From Cecembia calidifontis (lineage in GTDB: Bacteria; Bacteroidota; Bacteroidia; Cytophagales; Cyclobacteriaceae): a DNA stretch of 64,000 nt. Below are positions 17,012-24,586 of this stretch, in pieces; positions within the stretch are counted from its first letter, which is position 1, and each line of letters opens with the position of its first letter. The translations under genes and the position numbers were made by a program. The stretch is from assembly GCF_004216715.1 (NCBI RefSeq), contig NZ_SGXG01000001.1, positions 992,001 through 1,056,000 of the forward strand. The letters are read 5' to 3'. A model generated the notes under the pieces. That model saw nothing but the letters and a program-made list of their open reading frames with translations. It had not been told where the DNA came from and did not search any database.

Positions 17012-18231
17012 AATATAAAGTAGTAAGAAATGAAAAGTATGATTTTATTGGACAATCATACTCAACAAGTTATCCCAACATACATAAGTATCCAGCAACA
17101 ATGATACCTCAAATTGGGATTGAATTATTTAAAGAATTTGAAATAAAACGAGGGAAACTTCTTGACCCCTACTGTGGTTCAGGTTCTTCCTTTACTGTAG
17201 GGCTTGATAGAGGGTTAACAGAAATGTATGGCTTTGATATTAACCCCCTCGCAGTTTTAATTTCAAGAGCTAAATTTACTAAAGTTGACATAGAGAAAGC
17301 TAAAGACATTAGACAGCGTCTTAGGAACAGAGTATATGAATTTGTAAAAATTGAAGATAACCTAAAAAAAATTGATATACCTCAACATTATAACATTGAT
17401 TTTTGGTTTTCAAAAGTTGTTTTGCAAAACTTATCTGTTTTAAAACATTTCATTGATAAAATCCAAGTTGACATTAGAAGATTATTTTTGGTTCCTCTTT
17501 CGGAAACAATTAGAGAATGTTCCTATACAAGAAATCACGAATTTAAACTATACCGCATAAAACCTGAAGAATTACTGCAATTCAATCCTGATGTTTTTGG
17601 TGTTTATTTTGACAAACTCAATAAAGTAATTGATATTTATGAGAAATACTATTTACCAAAATTAAATGGTGCTAAAATTGATATTAGTTACAGCAAATTC
17701 CCTAAAAAAGATAATGAATTCGATATTGTTTTAACAAGTCCGCCTTATGGAGATAGTTTTACAACGGTTGCTTATGGTCAATTTTCAATGTTCAGTAATC
17801 AATGGTTTGGAATAAAATATGCAAGACAAATTGACAATATGTTAATGGGTGGTAGTCCTGTAAAAGAGATTTATCCAAATAGTATAATTACAGATTTTAT
17901 TAACGAAATTTCAAAAAAGTCAACACGTAGGGCTTTAGAGGTATCTTCATTCTATTTTGACCTCGATAAATCGATTAAAGATGTAGCAAACAGTGTAAAG
18001 AAAGAAGGTAAAATCATTTATATTGTAGGCAATAGAACTGTAAAAGACATTCAACTCCCAACTGACCAGTTTATTGCTGAAAGATTTGAAAATTATGGAT
18101 TTAGACACATAATAACTTATGAAAGGCTATTAGGAAATAAGGCTATGCCATTACAAAACTCACCTTCAAATAAGGTAGGACAAAGAAAAGGAACAATGAC
18201 AAAAGAATATATAGTTGTTTGTGAAAAATAA
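17008..18231 (+). CDS. N4-cytosine DNA methyltransferase
   Basis: 407 residues. The SAM-binding motif is LLDPYCGSGSSFTVGL near residue 51 and the catalytic motif is TSPPYGDSFTTVAYGQFS near residue 240. TSPPY marks N4-cytosine enzymes. The order (SAM motif first) and the GDS-TTVAYGQ context fit M.MvaI-like enzymes. It protects host sites from the co-encoded endonuclease. The stop codon lies 8 bp from the attC arm. Confidence 0.88.
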   Translation: MKYKVVRNEKYDFIGQSYSTSYPNIHKYPATMIPQIGIELFKEFEIKRGKLLDPYCGSGSSFTVGLDRGLTEMYGFDINPLAVLISRAKFTKVDIEKAKDIRQRLRNRVYEFVKIEDNLKKIDIPQHYNIDFWFSKVVLQNLSVLKHFIDKIQVDIRRLFLVPLSETIRECSYTRNHEFKLYRIKPEELLQFNPDVFGVYFDKLNKVIDIYEKYYLPKLNGAKIDISYSKFPKKDNEFDIVLTSPPYGDSFTTVAYGQFSMFSNQWFGIKYARQIDNMLMGGSPVKEIYPNSIITDFINEISKKSTRRALEVSSFYFDLDKSIKDVANSVKKEGKIIYIVGNRTVKDIQLPTDQFIAERFENYGFRHIITYERLLGNKAMPLQNSPSNKVGQRKGTMTKEYIVVCEK

Positions 18232-18239
18232 AAAAGAAC

Positions 18240-18375
18240 TACCGCTAACAGCGGTTTGGCGTAATGGCGGGTGCAGTGCTTCGTATGACAGTTTTGTGGT
18301 AGGTTCAAGTGCAGTTCTTCGATTGAACTTTTGTACTAAAAATCCGCCACTACGCCAAGCCGCAAAACGTTATGC
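18240..18375 (+). repeat. attC-like site B (end of cassette 2)
   Basis: R'' TACCGCTAAC; inner arms GGTTTGGCGTAATGGCGG and CCGCCACTACGCCAAGCC; R' G^TTATGC with the junction at 18369/18370. The loop holds two imperfect tandem units beginning GTGCAGTGCTTCG and GTGCAGTTCTTCG. Confidence 0.88.
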
Positions 18376-18432
18376 GGCAGCTTAAAAGACGACACCAAAC
18401 CAGAAAAATCATCTTGACAAATCAACTTTAAA

Positions 18433-19233
18433 TTATGAAGGGTGAAACTTTTCGGGGACAACTTCCAGCATTTCCAAAAAACAGTTTTTCCATTGACTTG
18501 GCGACAAACAGACAATTTGGGAGTTAAGGTTTATTCCGAACTTTTCCGATATTGACCTGACCTGACTTTTCCTGAAAATCGACTTTAAAGCTGATTTTAC
18601 AGATAAATCAGGTTTCTGTAACAGACAGGAAATAAAAGCTAAATATTTGGCTTTAAGCTCAAAATCAAAAGAAGACGGATTTCTTTTAATGCGTAACAGA
18701 GCTGACTTAACAGTTGGCGGTGGCAAGAAACTTTCAGGACTTACCTCATAGACAAGTTTCAAATCAAAGAAAGTATGATAGAAAACGGTATATGGATTGT
18801 AAAGCTTGCTCGAAAACAACTTTTGTGTAGGTTCTAACTGAAGGACAATGGAACCTCCCAGAAAATTTTCAACACACTCGAACATCAGGATTTTGAAAAT
18901 ATCGGAAGTAATTCCATAAGGGATATTTGACACCACTTTGAAAGGAAATTTCGGAACTACAAAATTCCTAAAATCACAACCGACAATTTGAACATTGCGG
19001 GCATCAGAAAATAATTTTCGTAAATGTTCAACCAAAGCTGTGTCGTTTTCAATAGCTACGACATTGTTGGCGATTTTTAATAAATGGACAGTAAGAAATC
19101 CCTTGCCTGCTCCAATATCCAAAACCGTATCCTGACTATTTATATTTGCTTGTTTTATTGCATCTTCTATGAGCACTTTATCAATGGTAAAGTGCTGGCC
19201 CGTGAAACGAACGGGCAATTTCTTTTTTGTCAT
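18433..19233 (-). CDS. erm(F)-like: 23S rRNA (adenine-N6)-dimethyltransferase, Erm(F)-like
   Basis: 266 residues, the length of Erm(F). It begins MTKKKLPVRFTGQHFTID, with SAM motif I TVLDIGAGKGFLTVHLL, acidic loop VAIENDTALVEHLRK, and the catalytic SNIPYGITSDIF. The C-terminus is SLKSIFRKSQVRSISEKF-like in pattern and ends EVVPEKFHPS. From memory this is very close to Erm(F)/Erm(35) of Bacteroides, with scattered substitutions. Such enzymes dimethylate A2058 and confer macrolide-lincosamide-streptogramin B resistance. It is encoded on the minus strand, opposite to cassette polarity. No leader-peptide attenuator was identified upstream. The exact Erm class needs alignment. Confidence 0.9.
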   Translation of the reverse strand: MTKKKLPVRFTGQHFTIDKVLIEDAIKQANINSQDTVLDIGAGKGFLTVHLLKIANNVVAIENDTALVEHLRKLFSDARNVQIVGCDFRNFVVPKFPFKVVSNIPYGITSDIFKILMFECVENFLGGSIVLQLEPTQKLFSSKLYNPYTVFYHTFFDLKLVYEVSPESFLPPPTVKSALLRIKRNPSSFDFELKAKYLAFISCLLQKPDLSVKSALKSIFRKSQVRSISEKFGINLNSQIVCLSPSQWKNCFLEMLEVVPEKFHPS

Positions 19234-19535
19234 TAATTACTTCTTACAGGTGAATACTTGAATTCAAATCGTGGAGAAGTGAATAGACAGTATTACCCGA
19301 CAGAGCAACTATGACAAAGCAACGCCATCAAAAAAATGACGGCATAAACAAAGCATAGCCTGATTGTCTTGACCTAAAAGATTGATTGGAATTTATTCAG
19401 GACTGCCTATCACTTAGATAGAAGTCCATAGTCTGCAAAGACAAAACATAGAGATATTCTTTTATAATTATACAACGGCAAATTTAGTAACTTTGCTTGA
19501 TAAATTAACGAGAAAGAAGAAAAAATGAAAGCCGA
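19234..19535. other. Non-coding part of cassette 3
   Basis: No gene recognised upstream of the erm gene. On the plus strand an exact -7 box TAACTTTG (19488-19495) points outward through the attC towards cassette 4, and an 18-codon frame (19525-19581) starting MKADR runs into the attC. This may be an outward promoter for the next cassette. Confidence 0.4.
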
Positions 19536-19671
19536 CCGCATAACATCACCTATACGCAAGCAGGGGTTTCGTGCTTCGTAGGACAGGAAAATGGTAAATT
19601 TGAAGTTCAGTTCTTCGTAGGAAGTTTCGTGGTAAAATGCCCTGCCTGCGTATAGCTGAAAAACGTTGTAG
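19536..19671 (+). repeat. attC-like site C (end of cassette 3)
   Basis: R'' CCGCATAAC; inner arms TATACGCAAGCAGGG and CCCTGCCTGCGTATA; R' G^TTGTAG with the junction at 19665/19666. Nearly the same as site K at 57758. Confidence 0.88.
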
Positions 19672-19784
19672 GCAATTTTATTAGAGCGGACACCACTAAC
19701 AAAAACGGTTGAAAAAATGTGTACTTTAACGACTTCGCAAACCGACAAAAAACTTAAATTTGGCGAAATCTTAATTGTACGACA

Positions 19785-20759
19785 ATGGAAAAAATAAAAT
19801 TTATTGACCTATTTTGTGGCATTGGCGGTTTTCGGATAGCTATGGAAGAAGCGTGCAGGGAAAACGACCTCATTCCTGAATGTGTTTTTTCATCGGACAT
19901 AGACACATTTTGTCAAGATAGTTATGAAGCCAACTTCGGACATCGGCCTACAGGCGACATCACAAAAGTTGACGAGAAAGATATTCCTGACCACGATATT
20001 TTGTTCGCAGGATTCCCGTGTCAACCGTTCAGTATTATAGGACAGATGCAAGGTTTCAATGACATACGTGGAACTTTGTTTTTTGACATTGCAAGAATTC
20101 TCAAACACAAACGTCCTAAGGCATTTGTGCTAGAAAACGTAAAGCAACTTGTTGGACACGACAAGGGTAGAACTTTAAAGATAATTATTAAAACTTTACA
20201 AGAACTTGGTTATCATGTTCAGTATGCAGTTTTAAATGCACTAGACTACGGACTACCACAAAAACGTGAAAGAGTAATAATTGTTGGACACCGAGAACCT
20301 ATTATGTTTTCATTTCCATCACCAGTAAGACCATTCAAACCGCTTTCTGAAATACTTGAAAAGAAAGTTGACAAGAAATATTACGCATCGGAATACATAG
20401 TAAACAAGCGTAAAGCAAAGCATAAATCAGCATACAAACTTTCTATTTGGCACGAGAACAAAGCAGGTAACATTTGCAGTTATCCCTATTCGTGTGCATT
20501 GAGAGCAGGTGCATCTTACAACTATTTGCTAGTGAACGGTGAGAGAAGATTAACACCAAGAGAAATGTTTCGTTTGCAAGGTTTTCCAGATACTTACAAA
20601 ATTGTTGTGAATGACAGCCAGGCAAGAAAACAAGCCGGCAATGCAGTTCCTGTGAATTTAGTTAAAGCAGTTATTCTGAAACTATTACCGTATGTTGCCT
20701 CCTCATTGGATATGACTTCGGTATTAAGAGAATACGAAGTAGAATATGGCAAAGGATAA
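19785..20759 (+). CDS. Type II C5-cytosine DNA methyltransferase
   Basis: 324 residues, a compact enzyme. Motif I FIDLFCGIGGFRIAMEEA, motif IV FAGFPCQPFSIIGQ with the catalytic Cys, motif VI VLENVKQLVGHDKG, motif VIII QKRERVIIVGHR, and motif X AGNAVPVNLVKAVI. It overlaps the following gene by 14 bp. It protects sites cut by the next gene product. The downstream Vsr suits a C5 system, because deaminated 5-methylcytosine gives T-G mismatches. Confidence 0.93.
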   Translation: MEKIKFIDLFCGIGGFRIAMEEACRENDLIPECVFSSDIDTFCQDSYEANFGHRPTGDITKVDEKDIPDHDILFAGFPCQPFSIIGQMQGFNDIRGTLFFDIARILKHKRPKAFVLENVKQLVGHDKGRTLKIIIKTLQELGYHVQYAVLNALDYGLPQKRERVIIVGHREPIMFSFPSPVRPFKPLSEILEKKVDKKYYASEYIVNKRKAKHKSAYKLSIWHENKAGNICSYPYSCALRAGASYNYLLVNGERRLTPREMFRLQGFPDTYKIVVNDSQARKQAGNAVPVNLVKAVILKLLPYVASSLDMTSVLREYEVEYGKG

Positions 20760-21498
20760 ATCACCGAAACTTCGGACAGTAAACAAATCTGTTTCAGCAT
20801 TTCCGCTAAATGAATTTCCAAAAGACTTCCCATTTCTTTTAGGAAAAGAGTTGGTTTATCTTTTGGCTTCAAAAGGGAAAGCTGAATTAGAAGGTTCTGA
20901 ATGGGAGAATATTTTCGCCAATTGCATTGGTGCAGATTGGAAACCATCAAATGTTGGGTTAGATGATGTTGTGATGGGTAACACAGCTTGGGGTGCAAAA
21001 ACTGTAAAATCATCAAAGCCCTCAAATCAAAAGAAAGTAAGACTAATTTCGGGGCGTAACTCTCCTGTTTATTCGTTCGGTGAGAGAATTGATACATCGG
21101 CAGACCCAAATTTAATCGGCAAACTTGTTTTAGATATTTGGAACGAGAGAGTTTCTGCAATCAGAGAGAAATTTAAACATTTGCGTACAGTTGTTTTAAT
21201 CAAATCAAATGACCTTTCAGAAGTAGTAGTTTTCGAGTTTGAAACTATTCGCTATGACCTCGAACTTTATAAATGGGAATGGAACAAAAATAACAATCTG
21301 ATTGGCATTGACAAGAAAACGGAAGAGCATCGTTTTACTTGGCAACCGCACGGTTCACAGTTTACAATCATTGAAGAAGTTCCTGAAAAAAGTTTGGTAA
21401 TTCGTATCAAGCAACCGAAAACACTCGACAAAGAACAGATTTTAAAAGCGCTTGGATTTGATAAATCTTGGATAACTGTAATCCAAAAAAATGGCTGA
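20746..21498 (+). CDS. Probable type II restriction endonuclease
   Basis: 250 residues. Not firmly assigned to a named family. The segment SEWENIFANCIGADW, then GLDDVVMGNTAWGAKTVK, looks like a PD-(D/E)xK variant in which an Asp and AK supply the metal and lysine ligands, as in several C5-associated endonucleases. Its place between a C5 methyltransferase and Vsr with overlaps on both sides strongly supports an endonuclease role. The start at 20746 overlaps the methyltransferase; Bacteroidota initiation without a Shine-Dalgarno is common. Confidence 0.7.
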   Translation: MAKDKSPKLRTVNKSVSAFPLNEFPKDFPFLLGKELVYLLASKGKAELEGSEWENIFANCIGADWKPSNVGLDDVVMGNTAWGAKTVKSSKPSNQKKVRLISGRNSPVYSFGERIDTSADPNLIGKLVLDIWNERVSAIREKFKHLRTVVLIKSNDLSEVVVFEFETIRYDLELYKWEWNKNNNLIGIDKKTEEHRFTWQPHGSQFTIIEEVPEKSLVIRIKQPKTLDKEQILKALGFDKSWITVIQKNG

Positions 21499-21943
21499 TG
21501 TTTTTTCCAAAGAACAGCGTAGCGCAGTAATGCGACAAGTAAAATCAAGTCGCAACAAATCCACCGAGTTAAAACTTATTGACTTTTTAAAAACTAACAA
21601 TATCAAAGGGTGGCGAAGGAATTACAAACTCTTTGGCAAACCAGATTTTACATTTCCGACTTTGAGAACAGTTGTTTTTGTTGATGGCTGTTTTTGGCAC
21701 GGACACAATTGCCGAAATACAAAACCTCAAGTCAACAAAGAGTATTGGAATAAAAAAATTGAGAGAAACAAACAACGAGACAAAGAAGTAACACTGACTT
21801 TAAAACAAAAAGATTGGACTGTTATTCGACTTTGGGAATGCGAACTGAAAAACGAAAAGCTATTGACCAAACGACTGAAAGAAAAACTGCCTACAACAGC
21901 ACCTATACGCAAGTGGGGGTTCTGTGCTTCGAATGAAAAATAA
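21491..21943 (+). CDS. vsr: Very short patch repair endonuclease
   Basis: 150 residues. Conserved Vsr signatures: RSAVMRQVKSSRNKSTELKL, then GKPDFTFP, then VVFVDGCFWHGHNC with metal- and zinc-binding His and Cys residues, and WTVIRLWECEL. It nicks T-G mismatches from deaminated 5-methylcytosine next to the methyltransferase target. It overlaps the endonuclease gene by 8 bp. Its last 16 or so residues (TTAPIRKWGFCASNEK) are encoded by the attC itself, so the array site contributes to the protein end. Confidence 0.93.
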   Translation: MADVFSKEQRSAVMRQVKSSRNKSTELKLIDFLKTNNIKGWRRNYKLFGKPDFTFPTLRTVVFVDGCFWHGHNCRNTKPQVNKEYWNKKIERNKQRDKEVTLTLKQKDWTVIRLWECELKNEKLLTKRLKEKLPTTAPIRKWGFCASNEK

Positions 21944-22025
21944 GTGCTAAATTTGAAGAGTAGTTCTTCGTAGGAAAGTTTGGTTCGAGAAAGCCCCACC
22001 TGCGTATAGCTGCAAACCGTTAGCG
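21888..22025 (+). repeat. attC-like site D (end of cassette 4)
   Basis: R'' TGCCTACAAC; inner arms TATACGCAAGTGGGG and CCCCACCTGCGTATA; R' G^TTAGCG with the junction at 22019/22020. The left part overlaps the vsr coding end. Confidence 0.88.
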
Positions 22026-22142
22026 GAAAGTGTAAACAATATAAATCAAAAAAAAAGAAGATATAGAACTTTCTCCTCCCCATGTACACTGCCAGTCAAA
22101 CCTGTGGCTTTAAAAGTTTGCTTTTTTTTCGTTCCTTTGCAG

Positions 22143-22160
22143 GATACTAAATGGTATGTT
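22143..22160. promoter_or_regulatory. TetR operator 1
   Basis: GATACTAAATGGTATGTT, an imperfect palindrome sharing ACTAA-TGGTATGTT with operator 2 at 22818. It lies 53 bp before the TetR gene. Confidence 0.65.
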
Positions 22161-22212
22161 TGCGAAATCAAAATGATTCCGTCTGACCCCATAATAAAAG
22201 AGACGATAATAG

Positions 22213-22803
22213 ATGAAAAAAGCAGAAGCAACACGGTCGATGATTTTACATAAAGCGTTTGAACTGATTTATGTTAAGGGCTACCAGACGACGAGCATTG
22301 ACGACATCATCGCTACCACACAAGTAACGAAAGGGGCTTTTTACTATCATTTCAAAACCAAAGACGAAATGGGACTTGCCATCATCAACGAAGTCCTCAA
22401 ACCCACACTTGCAAGCAGTTTCATCGAGCCACTTCAAGGCGAACAAGATCCGTTGAATGCCATTTACAACCTCATGGATAGTCTATTAATGAAAAATGAA
22501 TTTTTGAAGGTGGAATATGGTTGTCCTGCCTCAAACTTCACTCAGGAAATGACCCCGTGGAATTCAGAATTTAATAAGGCTTTAAATGAATTAACCCGGG
22601 AATGGACAGAAGCAATCACCGCTACCATTGAAAGAGGAAAGAAAAGTGGCGTCATCCGCAAGGACGTAAATGCGAAACAGGTAACCATCTTCGTTTTGTC
22701 GGGCTATTGGGGCATTCGGAATTTGGGAAAATTAGAAAACAGCAAAAAGGTCTATATTTCTTATTTAAAGCAACTTAAAATTTATCTAAACAGTCTTAAA
22801 TAA
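22213..22803 (+). CDS. TetR-family transcriptional regulator
   Basis: 196 residues. The N-terminal HTH is GYQTTSIDDIIATTQVTKGA followed by FYYHFKTKDEMGLAII. The C-terminal ligand domain includes VEYGCPASNFTQEM. Matching palindromes occur both before this gene (22143) and before the next gene (22818), so it likely controls itself and the downstream membrane genes. The inducer is unknown. Confidence 0.9.
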   Translation: MKKAEATRSMILHKAFELIYVKGYQTTSIDDIIATTQVTKGAFYYHFKTKDEMGLAIINEVLKPTLASSFIEPLQGEQDPLNAIYNLMDSLLMKNEFLKVEYGCPASNFTQEMTPWNSEFNKALNELTREWTEAITATIERGKKSGVIRKDVNAKQVTIFVLSGYWGIRNLGKLENSKKVYISYLKQLKIYLNSLK

Positions 22804-22817
22804 TTTTTTTGCACAAA

Positions 22818-22850
22818 AACATACTAACTGGTATGTTTTTATTATTTTTG
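22818..22850 (+). promoter_or_regulatory. TetR operator 2 and promoter of the membrane-protein genes
   Basis: AACATAC, six bases, GTATGTT (22818-22837) forms a clean palindrome, and an exact -7 box TATTTTTG lies at 22843-22850. The operator sits just upstream of the -7 box, where bound repressor would block RNA polymerase. Confidence 0.7.
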
Positions 22851-22876
22851 TCCCGAAAACAAAAAAGTAAAGAAAT

Positions 22877-23311
22877 ATGCATACACACGGCATCCAGGAA
22901 TTTACAATCATCAATGCGTTGGTTGCAGCGTTGATCGGCTTAGTATTCATCATTATCATGTCCTTTGTGAAAGAACCCTCGCGACAGAAAATCAACGCCA
23001 TTATCATAGCGGGCGCAGGCGGGGTTTACTGGAGCGGCGGCTTAGGCGTCTGGGAATATGTTTTTGGTGCCGTTATGTTGTTTGTGGCCTTCAAAGCCCT
23101 CAAGCATTATTATTTCATCGGAATCGGTTGGCTAATGCACACAGGCTGGGACATTATGCATCATCTATACGGTGATCCCATTATTCACTTTGCACCACTT
23201 TCGTCCGCCGGTTGTGCCGTGTGCGATGCGGTTCTGGCAATCTGGTTCTTCTTTGGTGCACCTACCATTTGGAACGTATTCAAAAAACAAAAAACAATTA
23301 CGACGGCATAA
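22877..23311 (+). CDS. DUF6010-like integral membrane protein
   Basis: 144 residues with four hydrophobic helices (INALVAALIGLVFIIIMS near the start, then GVWEYVFGAVMLFVAFKAL, a His-rich GWLMHTGWDIMHHLYG, and a Cys-containing CAVCDAVLAIWFFFGAP). It resembles proteins annotated DUF6010 in Bacteroidota and Proteobacteria. Function unknown. It is the first gene downstream of the TetR operator and two membrane protein genes follow, the first starting 1 bp after its stop. Confidence 0.75.
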   Translation: MHTHGIQEFTIINALVAALIGLVFIIIMSFVKEPSRQKINAIIIAGAGGVYWSGGLGVWEYVFGAVMLFVAFKALKHYYFIGIGWLMHTGWDIMHHLYGDPIIHFAPLSSAGCAVCDAVLAIWFFFGAPTIWNVFKKQKTITTA

Positions 23312-23312
23312 A

Positions 23313-23777
23313 ATGTATTCCACTTTATTAGTCTTTCACTCTTTGATTCGTTGGCTTGTACTAGTCTTTATACTGTATTCTATTTACAGGGCCTTTGTCG
23401 GCTTGGTCAACGACAGGGCTTTTTCAAAAACGGACAACGCTTTTCGACACTGGACGGCTACGGTTGCGCATATTCAACTAATAATTGGCATCATCCTATA
23501 TACGAAGAGCCCGCTGGTCAAATATTTTTGGAAAGAAAAGGAAAGTAGTTTTCAAAACTTAGAACTGACTTTTTACGGTTTAATTCATATTATTTTAATG
23601 CTAACTGCTATTGTGGTGGTAACAATCGGCTCGGCAAAGGCAAAGCGACAGCAAACGAACAAGGAGAAATTCAAAACAATGTTGGTTTGGTTTTCTATTG
23701 CGCTCATTATCATTTTCATTGCCATTCCCTGGCCGTTTTTACCCTTTTCAGGCAGACCTTATTTCAGAATATTTTAA
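23313..23777 (+). CDS. Small multi-helix membrane protein (cytochrome b-like)
   Basis: 154 residues starting MYSTLLVFHSLIRWLVLV, with four transmembrane helices and conserved His in SLIRW, FRHWTATVAHIQ and GLIHIILM. Bacteroidota annotations often call this family cytochrome B, but no heme-binding pattern is certain. The ATG lies one base after the previous stop. An in-frame extension from 23172 is only the alternative frame of the preceding gene and is rejected. Confidence 0.7.
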   Translation: MYSTLLVFHSLIRWLVLVFILYSIYRAFVGLVNDRAFSKTDNAFRHWTATVAHIQLIIGIILYTKSPLVKYFWKEKESSFQNLELTFYGLIHIILMLTAIVVVTIGSAKAKRQQTNKEKFKTMLVWFSIALIIIFIAIPWPFLPFSGRPYFRIF

Positions 23778-24088
23778 TGATGAAGAAACTTTTCAACACA
23801 TCTATCGGACGTTTACGAATACTTGCCATATTAGAGGGCATATCATTAATTGTCTTAGTTTTTATTGCTGTACCCTTGAAGCACGTTTGGGATATTCCCG
23901 GCTTGTCAAAGTCACTTGGCCCCATTCACGGCGCACTTTTTCTGCTGTTTGTGTTTAATGCGTTACGTGTAGGAGTAGAACAACATTGGAAATTTAAAGA
24001 GATTACCTGGAAGATTCTTGTTGCTTGTTTTATTCCGTTTGGTACGTTTTATATTGACTATAAAATACTTCGTAAAATCGACGAGTAA
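23777..24088 (+). CDS. DUF3817-type membrane protein
   Basis: 103 residues. GRLRILAILEGISLIVLVFIAVPLK and GPIHGALFLLFVFNALRV are typical of the DUF3817 (YdzA-like) family, with three transmembrane helices. It overlaps the previous stop by 1 bp and probably ends the TetR-controlled operon. Function unknown. Confidence 0.75.
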   Translation: MMKKLFNTSIGRLRILAILEGISLIVLVFIAVPLKHVWDIPGLSKSLGPIHGALFLLFVFNALRVGVEQHWKFKEITWKILVACFIPFGTFYIDYKILRKIDE

Positions 24089-24105
24089 TGAAGCAGACAA
24101 AAGTT

Positions 24106-24489
24106 TCAAGTTGCCTTCGCACAATCTTTACAAATTCCTGTAAGTACACAATTTATGCTTTCGACATGATATCCTTCAGGTACGGAAAAATGAACTGCCT
24201 GTGGCAGGCATTCTATGGTATTGCACTTCTTGCACCGAAAATGAAAATGATTTTGGGGAAAAGCCTTATCATCACATTTAATGCAAACTGCAAAATATTG
24301 TTTACCATCTTCCGCCACGATTTTATGCACTTGGCCGTCTTCGCAAAAGCGGTTCAGTATTCTGTAAATCGTAGCCCTGTCAATTGCTACATCAATGTTC
24401 TTTTCAATTGCATCACGACTCATCGCCTTCCCTGTACGGGTCAATAGCTCAAGAACTGCATCTTTGGAGGGAGTATTTCTTCTTTTCAT
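24106..24489 (-). CDS. Fur-family metal- or peroxide-responsive regulator
   Basis: About 127 residues from MKRRNTPSKDAVLELL. It has a winged helix with DRATIYRILNRFCEDGQVHK, a metal-binding core with FHFRCKKCNTIECLP, and a C-terminal pair in CKDCAKAT, giving two C-x-x-C zinc motifs. The start is placed at 24489 (or 24498), because the longer frame to 24507 runs into the exact -7 box TAACTTTG (minus strand, 24505-24512). It is divergent from the flavoprotein gene, with a large palindrome between them. Confidence 0.88.
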   Translation of the reverse strand: MKRRNTPSKDAVLELLTRTGKAMSRDAIEKNIDVAIDRATIYRILNRFCEDGQVHKIVAEDGKQYFAVCIKCDDKAFPQNHFHFRCKKCNTIECLPQAVHFSVPEGYHVESINCVLTGICKDCAKAT

Positions 24490-24509
24490 TTTAAGCATAT
24501 TACACAAAG

Positions 24510-24556
24510 TTAATGCGACTATATTGCATTACCTTAATGCAATATAGTCGCATTAA
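24510..24556. promoter_or_regulatory. Perfect 22-bp-arm palindrome between the Fur-family and flavoprotein genes
   Basis: Two 22-nt arms pair perfectly around CCT. Each arm itself contains an AATGC-N9-GCATT inverted repeat, so the site offers two tandem Fur/PerR-type boxes. It abuts the minus-strand -7 box (24505-24512) and precedes the plus-strand -7 box TACCTTTG (24569-24576), so it can control both divergent promoters. Confidence 0.8.
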
Positions 24557-24586
24557 TTATTTTATTATTACCTTTGCCGAAAAAGA

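Larger units (their letters stand above)
16248..18369 (+). mobile_element. Cassette 2: MvaI/BcnI-type restriction-modification
   Basis: Starts TTAGCGGTA and ends with R'' TACCGCTAAC (9 complementary bases). Contains an endonuclease and a methyltransferase gene overlapping by 4 bp, with their own promoter. Confidence 0.8.
18370..19665 (+). mobile_element. Cassette 3: Erm(F)-like resistance gene
   Basis: Starts TTATGCGG and ends with R'' CCGCATAAC (8 complementary bases). Carries a single minus-strand gene. Its first 313 bp recur at 63688-64000 as the last cassette of the window. Confidence 0.8.
19666..22019 (+). mobile_element. Cassette 4: C5 methyltransferase, endonuclease and Vsr
   Basis: Starts TTGTAGGCA and ends with R'' TGCCTACAAC (9 complementary bases). 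Three overlapping plus-strand genes; a -7 box TAAATTTG lies at 19755-19762. Confidence 0.8.

Noticed and set aside
20594..21160. 188-codon minus-strand frame over the cassette 4 methyltransferase/endonuclease junction
   Set aside because: Antisense to two overlapping genes with clear motifs; no recognisable protein pattern.
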